Source: an uncultured Pseudomonadota bacterium
GTDB taxonomy: Bacteria > Pseudomonadota > Alphaproteobacteria > CACZRW01
Assembly: GCA_902783675.1 (NCBI GenBank)
Contig: CACZRW010000127.1
Span: 1-10,011, forward strand
Direction: 5' to 3'
DNA length: 10,011 nucleotides
Shown here piece by piece: positions 6,263-10,011 of the stretch (the stretch's first letter is position 1; the number at the start of each line of letters is the position of its first letter). Under the pieces are notes generated by a model. The model had not been told where the DNA came from. It was given only the letters and a program-made list of their open reading frames with translations, and ran no database searches. Made by a program: the position numbers and the translations under genes.

Positions 6263-6294
6263 CTATTTAAAGTTGTATTTTTTGGGGAAGTATA

Positions 6295-6651
6295 ATGAGA
6301 AGACTAAGAGCGTTAAAGCCTACGGAAAACAGGCAGACTATTCCCTTTTGCAGTGGCGAGGAGGCGTGGTTTTGGTGCTGTCGTTGCCGCCTTGGTGACA
6401 GGGAAAAATTCTGCAGACAAGACAACCAAAATGCGAAATCATGTGAAACTAATGATATATATATTTCCTTACGCAGGTTGCAATATAAGGGTCTTATCGG
6501 TCCTGATCACATTAAGATTTTAGTCCGATTCGGAATGGAACAAATTCCTCCTTCCTCAAGATTCGGTGCTTCGCACCTGCAATGCTTTTTGTGGCGAGAG
6601 GCAATTGATTGTTTGGAACAAGAATTAAGAAGCAAAGGAATTGTGGAATGA
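6295..6651 (+). CDS. Small cysteine-rich protein of unknown function
   Basis: 118 residues, cytosolic by appearance, with no signal peptide or membrane segment. The N-terminal part is basic (MRRLRALKP), followed by IPFCSGEEAWFWCCRCRLGD. Cysteines at 19, 28, 29, 31, 40 and 50 might bind a metal, though only the aromatic EEAWFW block seems typical of related alphaproteobacterial proteins I recall, so the cysteines may be incidental. The second half (about 54-118) is predicted helical: DIYISLRRLQYKGLIGPDHIKILVRFG, then a C-terminal helix ending RSKGIVE. The ATG at 6295 has only a weak purine-rich site (GGGGAAG) before it. Its stop overlaps the next start (ATGA at 6648-6651), so the two are translationally coupled and probably work together. 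I know no function for the family. A phage-linked role is inferred from the neighbours. Confidence 0.7.
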   Translation: MRRLRALKPTENRQTIPFCSGEEAWFWCCRCRLGDREKFCRQDNQNAKSCETNDIYISLRRLQYKGLIGPDHIKILVRFGMEQIPPSSRFGASHLQCFLWREAIDCLEQELRSKGIVE

Positions 6652-7070
6652 TAAAAACATCTATACCGAAATCGGATTGGAAAAGAGTAATGGTCAGCTT
6701 CGGCGGCGATTCGGAATTATGGTGGCTAAGGTTTCTTAAAAAAGGCTTCAAACATTGCTTTGTCGTCTTAAGCAACGATAAAAATTGCGTCATAATTGAC
6801 CCGATTTGCTGTCGCACCGAAGTCTGCGTTTTCCCCTTTGTCGACCCCGACAGAATCAAGAAGTTCTTTGAGGCGAATCACTATACCGTTGTGGAAACTT
6901 TCCTGCGCCACCCCGACATAAGAAAGTTTTCTTTCGGCATATTTTCCTGTGTTGAAGTGGCAAAAAGAGTGCTCGGCATCCACGACAAAACCATACAAAC
7001 GCCTTACAAACTCTATCGTTTTTTAAAAAATGAGCAAAATAAGAAAAAAATCCTTGACATTGGAAAATAA
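6648..7070 (+). CDS. Small protein, possible permuted papain-like fold
   Basis: 140 residues from the ATG at 6648, which overlaps the previous stop by four bases and is served by AAAGGAA (6634-6640). An upstream in-frame TTG at 6609 would run inside the preceding gene and is rejected. The N-terminal half is VMVSFGGDSELWWLRFLKKG, then FKHCFVVL with His36, a strand pair with IIDP (49-52), a helix near 66-77, then FSCVEVAKRVLGI with Cys101 at the start of a helix, and TPYKLYRFLKN. An early His after a strand and a late Cys opening a helix is the order seen in circularly permuted NlpC/P60-type papain-like enzymes. This is a pattern-based guess, not a family match. Similar small proteins occur, as I recall, near head genes of alphaproteobacterial phages. 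The lysine-rich C-terminus contains the -35 box of the promoter at 7054. Hydrolase activity, for example on peptidoglycan or amides, is unproven. Confidence 0.7.
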   Translation: MIKTSIPKSDWKRVMVSFGGDSELWWLRFLKKGFKHCFVVLSNDKNCVIIDPICCRTEVCVFPFVDPDRIKKFFEANHYTVVETFLRHPDIRKFSFGIFSCVEVAKRVLGIHDKTIQTPYKLYRFLKNEQNKKKILDIGK

Positions 7071-7082
7071 TCCTATTATATA
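7054..7082 (+). promoter_or_regulatory. Near-consensus sigma-70 promoter
   Basis: TTGACA (7054-7059), exactly 17 bases, TATATA (7077-7082). This is the best promoter in the window. The -35 box lies within the last codons of the gene at 6648. Transcription should begin near 7089-7090, which is precisely where the long stem of the structured RNA starts. Confidence 0.8.
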
Positions 7083-7088
7083 TCACAG

Positions 7089-7238
7089 TAACGAGCCGCT
7101 ACAAGTGTGCCTATAACACTGGCCCCCCGGACATCATCAGCATTTACTCCCTTATAAAAAGGACACACCGGTAGCGGCCTCGTTTAATCCCTAGAATATG
7201 AAAAGACTTTCCCCTTGCACGCAAGGCTTGGGTTTTTT
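7089..7238 (+). ncRNA. Structured RNA: small RNA or phage operon leader
   Basis: The stem is: AACGAG (7090-7095) with CTCGTT (7179-7184); CCGCTAC (7096-7102) with GTAGCGG (7171-7177), one C bulged; GTGTG (7105-7109) with CACAC (7164-7168) across an AA/CG internal loop; CC with GG; and TATAA (7112-7116) with TTATA (7152-7156). The distal part (7117-7151) is open and holds CCCCCC and an ACTCCC block. The promoter at 7054 fires into base 1 of the stem and a terminator candidate follows at 7213, giving about 150 nt. No ORF spans it and no tRNA, 4.5S or tmRNA hallmarks are present. Options are a stand-alone small RNA, a 6S-like RNA, a leader with attenuation or antitermination for the head genes, or a packaging-type RNA. 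None of these is proven. Confidence 0.65.
7213..7238 (+). terminator. Candidate terminator or attenuator before the head genes
   Basis: CCTTG (7213-7217), loop CACG, CAAGG (7222-7226), extendable by CC (7211-7212) with GG across a small bulge, then a run of six T (7233-7238). The perfect stem is short, so it may be leaky. It lies between the structured RNA and the first phage gene. With no other promoter seen downstream, some readthrough would be needed to express the head genes. Confidence 0.5.
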
Positions 7239-7269
7239 CTTAACCAATTTACAAAGAAAGGAGAAGCAA

Positions 7270-7482
7270 ATGGGGGAAATCTTCAGCATTTTTTCATCTG
7301 ATTCCGAACCCGAAGTCATTTATGTAAACGAAACATCTTCAAAGGAGACAGAATCCGATGAAGATAGGAAAAAAGCCAAAAGAGCTAACCTGTCCGGCTA
7401 TTCAAACATCAACACATCACACAAGGGATACTTAGAGCAGCTCTCTGATGTTCCCAACCGCAAAACTCTACTTGGAGAATAA
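7270..7482 (+). CDS. Small pre-portal phage protein
   Basis: 70 residues, highly charged: MGEIFSIFSSDSEPEV, then an acidic and basic middle (SSKETESDEDRKKAKRAN) and the end NRKTLLGE. AAAGGAG (7257-7263) stands 6 bases before the ATG at 7270. An upstream in-frame ATG at 7198 would place the terminator hairpin inside the gene and has no good site. Many phages carry a short, low-complexity protein directly before the portal gene that ends in a similar TLLG-type tail, and this fits that place and shape. It is probably largely disordered. The function of such proteins is not known to me. The portal gene starts two bases after its stop, and the portal RBS (GGAG at 7474-7477) lies inside its last codons, so the two are one transcription and translation unit. 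Confidence 0.7.
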   Translation: MGEIFSIFSSDSEPEVIYVNETSSKETESDEDRKKAKRANLSGYSNINTSHKGYLEQLSDVPNRKTLLGE

Positions 7483-7484
7483 CC

Positions 7485-9083
7485 ATGAACTCAAACGATA
7501 AAGAAAGCAAAACCGCTCCTTCTGCCAAAGAAGATATCGAAAAACTCTACGCTCGCTTTTTAAAGTTGAAAGAGCGCCGCAGTGCTTGGGAAAGCTTGTG
7601 GGCAGAGTGTTACGAATACGCCCTTCCGCAAAAAGAAGGATTCTTCGGCACCGACACGGGCATCAAAAAAGGCGAGACCTTGTTTGACGCCACCGCTGCC
7701 GACGCCGTTGACCAGCTCGCCGCAAGTTTATTCGCCGAATTGACGCCGCCCTGGTCGCGCTGGTTCGGACTTGGCGCAGGCATTGACAGCAAGGCTTATG
7801 AAAATGAGATTGCAGGCAAACTTGCCTCTGCCACCGAAGTTTTAAGGCACCACTTTGACCGCTCCAACTTCGCTATTGAGATACACCAATGCTATTTGGA
7901 TTTAATCACCGTAGGCACCGCCTCGCTTTTATTTGAAGAAGCAAAAATCGGCGAAAGTTCGGCTTTCCGCTTTACGGCGATTCCTCTTTCCGAAGTGTAT
8001 GTCGATGAAAGCGGCTCAGGCAGACTTGACACGACTTTCAGATGCTCTTTCATCAGCTATGAAGTCTTAAGAACTCGCTTCCCCGAAGCAATTTTAGACG
8101 AGAACTTCGTAAGAAAGGCCAAAGCCGACAGCGAAGTAAAAGCAAAGGTAATCGAGGCGGTAACCCCGAAAGAAACCGGCGGCTACGACTATATTGCCTT
8201 TATCGCCGAAGACACGCTGGGAAGTTATGGCAACACGCAAAAACCAGTCTTAAAGCAAGGCGTTTTTGTATCATCACCGTTCATCAACTTCCGCTGGCAA
8301 AAGGTCCCTTCCGAGATTTACGGTCGCTCGCCGATAATGAAGGCCTTGCCCGACATCAAAACGGCAAACAAGGTCGTTGAGCTTATCTTAAAGAATGCCA
8401 GCATTGCGGTCACCGGTATTTGGCAAGCCGAAGATGACGGAGTGCTGAACCCCGCCAACATCAAGCTTGTCCCCGGCGCCATCATTCCCAAGGCCGTCGG
8501 CTCAAAAGGGCTTGTTCCTTTGCAAACCGCGGGCAACTTCGATGTGTCGCAAATTATTCTTTCCGATTTGCGCACCCGCATAAGACACGCCCTTTTAAAC
8601 GACAGGTTAGGGCAAATTGATGCGCCGAGCATGACGGCGACCGAAGTTTTGGAACGCTCCAGCGAAATGGCAAGGATACTGGGCGCAACCTATGGGCGCT
8701 TGCAATCCGAGCTTTTAACTCCGCTTATCACCAGAGCTTTAAGCATTCTGATAAGAAGGGGAGAAATAGCGCCGCTTTATCTTGACGGCCATTTTACCAG
8801 ACTTGAATACGCCTCACCGCTCGCGCGCCGTCAAGCGCAAGCCGATGCTGCCAACACTTTATCGTGGCTGGCTTCGGTGGGCAAAATGGGAGAAGCAGGT
8901 ATCGCCGCCGTCAACATGCCCGCCGCCGCTTTATGGCTGGGCAAGACCTTGGGCGTCCCGTCCGAGCTTATGAAAAGCGAAGCAGAAACGCAAACCCTGG
9001 GCGCTTTGGCAACCGCGGCTAAAAACATAGCCGGCGCTTTAAAAGCGAATAGCGAAGCAAACGGACGAGGTCAAAATGATTAG
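7485..9083 (+). CDS. T7 gp8-like head-to-tail connector (portal) protein
   Basis: 532 residues, close to the 536 of T7 gp8. It is predicted to form the dodecameric ring at one capsid vertex through which DNA is packaged and ejected and to which the tail tube attaches. Hallmarks of the podovirus head-tail connector family (Head-tail_con, PF12236) are visible: an N-terminal helix with RRSAWESLWAECYEYALP, then LFDATAADAVDQLAASLFAE (66-85), LTPPWSRWF (86-94), YGRSPIMKALPDIKTANKV (from 279), MTATEVLERSSEM, and a C-terminal alanine-rich helical tail. The ATG at 7485 follows GGAG at 7474. No frameshift or truncation is seen, so the module looks intact. Its base composition matches porin 3 and purB rather than the AT-rich DNA just before it. 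The next gene overlaps its end by eight bases. Confidence 0.92.
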   Translation: MNSNDKESKTAPSAKEDIEKLYARFLKLKERRSAWESLWAECYEYALPQKEGFFGTDTGIKKGETLFDATAADAVDQLAASLFAELTPPWSRWFGLGAGIDSKAYENEIAGKLASATEVLRHHFDRSNFAIEIHQCYLDLITVGTASLLFEEAKIGESSAFRFTAIPLSEVYVDESGSGRLDTTFRCSFISYEVLRTRFPEAILDENFVRKAKADSEVKAKVIEAVTPKETGGYDYIAFIAEDTLGSYGNTQKPVLKQGVFVSSPFINFRWQKVPSEIYGRSPIMKALPDIKTANKVVELILKNASIAVTGIWQAEDDGVLNPANIKLVPGAIIPKAVGSKGLVPLQTAGNFDVSQIILSDLRTRIRHALLNDRLGQIDAPSMTATEVLERSSEMARILGATYGRLQSELLTPLITRALSILIRRGEIAPLYLDGHFTRLEYASPLARRQAQADAANTLSWLASVGKMGEAGIAAVNMPAAALWLGKTLGVPSELMKSEAETQTLGALATAAKNIAGALKANSEANGRGQND

Positions 9084-9312
9084 ACTCGGCAATCGTAAAG
9101 AAGCGTCCTTGCCCATAAGCGAGGTAGCGAAATCTTTCGCTCGCGTTTTTAACTCAAGCGACGGCGACAGAGTAATAAAGCATCTTCGTTCAATCACTTT
9201 TGAGCGCTGTTTCGGCGCGGAAGCAAGCGAAGAAATCCTTCGTTTCAGCGAAGGGCAAAAGGCCCTTGTCGCCCATATTGAAGCGCTGATTAAGAGCGGT
9301 TCAGAGGGTTAA
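9076..9312 (+). CDS. Small phage protein, Bbp19-like
   Basis: 78 residues starting inside the last codons of the portal gene (8-bp overlap), with GAGG at 9067-9070 as a probable site, so translation is likely coupled to the portal. The core VFNSSDGDRVIKHLRSITFERCFGAEASEEILRFSEGQKALVAHIEAL resembles the short Bbp19-type proteins found between portal and scaffold genes in podoviruses: an N-terminal F.S.DG..V...L helix, a loop, then an EGQ..LV..I helix. It is predicted to be all-helical and cytosolic or virion-associated. The assignment rests on recalled sequence pattern and gene order. The role of this family is not established. Confidence 0.7.
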   Translation: MIRLGNRKEASLPISEVAKSFARVFNSSDGDRVIKHLRSITFERCFGAEASEEILRFSEGQKALVAHIEALIKSGSEG

Positions 9313-9361
9313 AACCAAGAGCCAAAGCCAATAAAAATCGACAAGAAAAGGAGAAACTCAT

Positions 9362-10011
9362 ATGTCGGAAAACTTAATCACCAGAGAGGATAAAGACTCC
9401 TGCCGCGATAAGAGCGTAAATCTTTTATCGGGCAAGACCTTCGAACCTTCAAAAACTGCGGCGCCCGCAAATGCCGGCGCGGCAAAGAAATACACCTTTA
9501 ACATTCCTTCAAAGGACGCTCCCGCGGACGAAATCCGCGCCTTTTATAAGGCTATGGGAGTCCCCGATGACGCCAGCGAATACAAAATCGAAATCAAGGA
9601 CAGGCTTATCGCCAGCGATCCCGAAGTCAACAAACGCCTTCGTGATTTAGGCTTTACCCAAAAGCAAGTCCAAGCCGTCTATGACTTGGCGGTTGAGCGC
9701 GTCGTTCCTTGCATTCACGAACTCGCCTGCCAATACGAAGCCGACCGTCAGCTGGACAAGCTTATTGCCCATTTTGGCGGTGAAGAGCGCTGGAACGAAA
9801 TCTCGCGCCAGCTGGCTTCGTGGGGCAAAAAGAACCTTCCCGAAGCCGTTTACGAACCGCTGTCCACCACCTATGAAGGCGTCCTTGCGCTTTATAACAT
9901 GATGGCATCGGGAGAACCCGTAATCGGCAAGGCGCAAGGCTTTGAAGGCATAGATGACGAGGCGGCTTTAAGAAAGCTGATGCTCACGCCGAAATACTGG
10001 CGCGACAAAGA
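9362..10011 (+). CDS. Probable capsid scaffolding protein, 3' end outside the window
   Basis: Open frame of 216 codons from the ATG at 9362 to the right edge. AAAGGAG (9347-9353) lies 8 bases before it, and the 49-base gap after the previous gene holds little else. The N-terminus is short and polar (MSENLITREDKDSCRDK), then an Ala/Pro linker (33-42). Next come FNIPSKDAPADEIRAFYKAMGVPDDASEYKI, a long helical region LGFTQKQVQAVYDLAVERV, and near the edge EAALRKLMLTPKYWRDK. The order of a disordered start, a PDDASEYKI-type block, a helical middle and a late YWRD motif is what I expect of the scaffold protein of podoviruses (place of T7 gp9). That protein assembles inside the procapsid and leaves before packaging. 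The position after portal and before a presumed capsid gene agrees. Sequence similarity to T7 gp9 itself is not obvious. Confidence 0.7.
   Translation, partial: MSENLITREDKDSCRDKSVNLLSGKTFEPSKTAAPANAGAAKKYTFNIPSKDAPADEIRAFYKAMGVPDDASEYKIEIKDRLIASDPEVNKRLRDLGFTQKQVQAVYDLAVERVVPCIHELACQYEADRQLDKLIAHFGGEERWNEISRQLASWGKKNLPEAVYEPLSTTYEGVLALYNMMASGEPVIGKAQGFEGIDDEAALRKLMLTPKYWRDK

Noticed and set aside
6285..6300. TATAAT at 6291-6296 as a -10 box
   Set aside because: It overlaps the start codon of the 6295 gene and has no -35 box at a suitable distance. It more likely arises from the AT-rich start region.
7080..7155. Minus-strand start AGGGAG...ATG inside the structured RNA
   Set aside because: The frame after the ATG stops after about ten codons. 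The promoter and terminator signals point to plus-strand transcription, and the symmetry comes from the stem itself.
7089..7190. Integron attC site or tRNA gene at the long stem
   Set aside because: The 7-bp CCGCTAC/GTAGCGG stem looks like an acceptor stem, but there is no T-arm, anticodon arm or CCA. The flanks do not fit the RYYYAAC and GTTRRRY boxes of attC.
7198..7269. Upstream ATG at 7198 as start of the pre-portal protein
   Set aside because: It would put the terminator hairpin and T-run inside the coding part and lacks a ribosome binding site. The ATG at 7270 has an ideal one.

Overview
The window reads as chromosomal DNA of an alphaproteobacterium, probably host-associated. The S24-type regulator has the layout and C-terminal end I know from chromosomal copies in Rhodospirillales and Rhizobiales. 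The OmpA/OmpC-like porins match small alphaproteobacterial porins, and promoters have TTGAC-type -35 boxes. I cannot name the species. The right half is the start of a T7-like (podovirus-type) head module, so the window spans a host-to-prophage, or domesticated phage, boundary.

Left part (1-3971): purB, with its first few codons outside the window, ends in a terminator overlapping its stop codon. Then come two porin genes, each with its own promoter, structured 5' leader and terminator. Promoter, gene and terminator were duplicated together as a clean head-to-tail unit of about 1.3 kb (1341-2670 and 2671-3971). The copies are nearly identical in the beta-strand blocks and differ in the presumed surface loops.

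Middle (3972-6294): an intergenic stretch of about 300 bases carries two palindromic elements, followed by a third, more diverged porin gene with GC-richer codon use. Convergent to it is a HTH/S24 repressor-like gene on the minus strand, with a perfect inverted repeat (candidate operator) at its promoter. The AT-rich gap upstream (6098-6294) also holds a consensus -35 box and one perfect DnaA-box sequence.

Right part (6295-10011): two small, translationally coupled genes of unknown function (one cysteine-rich, one with a His...Cys layout suggestive of a permuted papain-like fold) are followed by the most striking signal in the window. A near-consensus sigma-70 promoter (TTGACA, 17 bases, TATATA) fires exactly into a long imperfect stem-loop (7090-7184) that ends in a candidate terminator near 7238. 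Immediately downstream start the phage head genes: a small pre-portal protein, the T7 gp8-like head-tail connector (portal), a small Bbp19-like protein overlapping the portal stop, and a capsid-scaffold-like gene running off the right edge. The structured RNA is either an independent small RNA or a 5' leader that controls the head operon. No integrase, terminase, tRNA, CRISPR array or insertion sequence is visible in the window.
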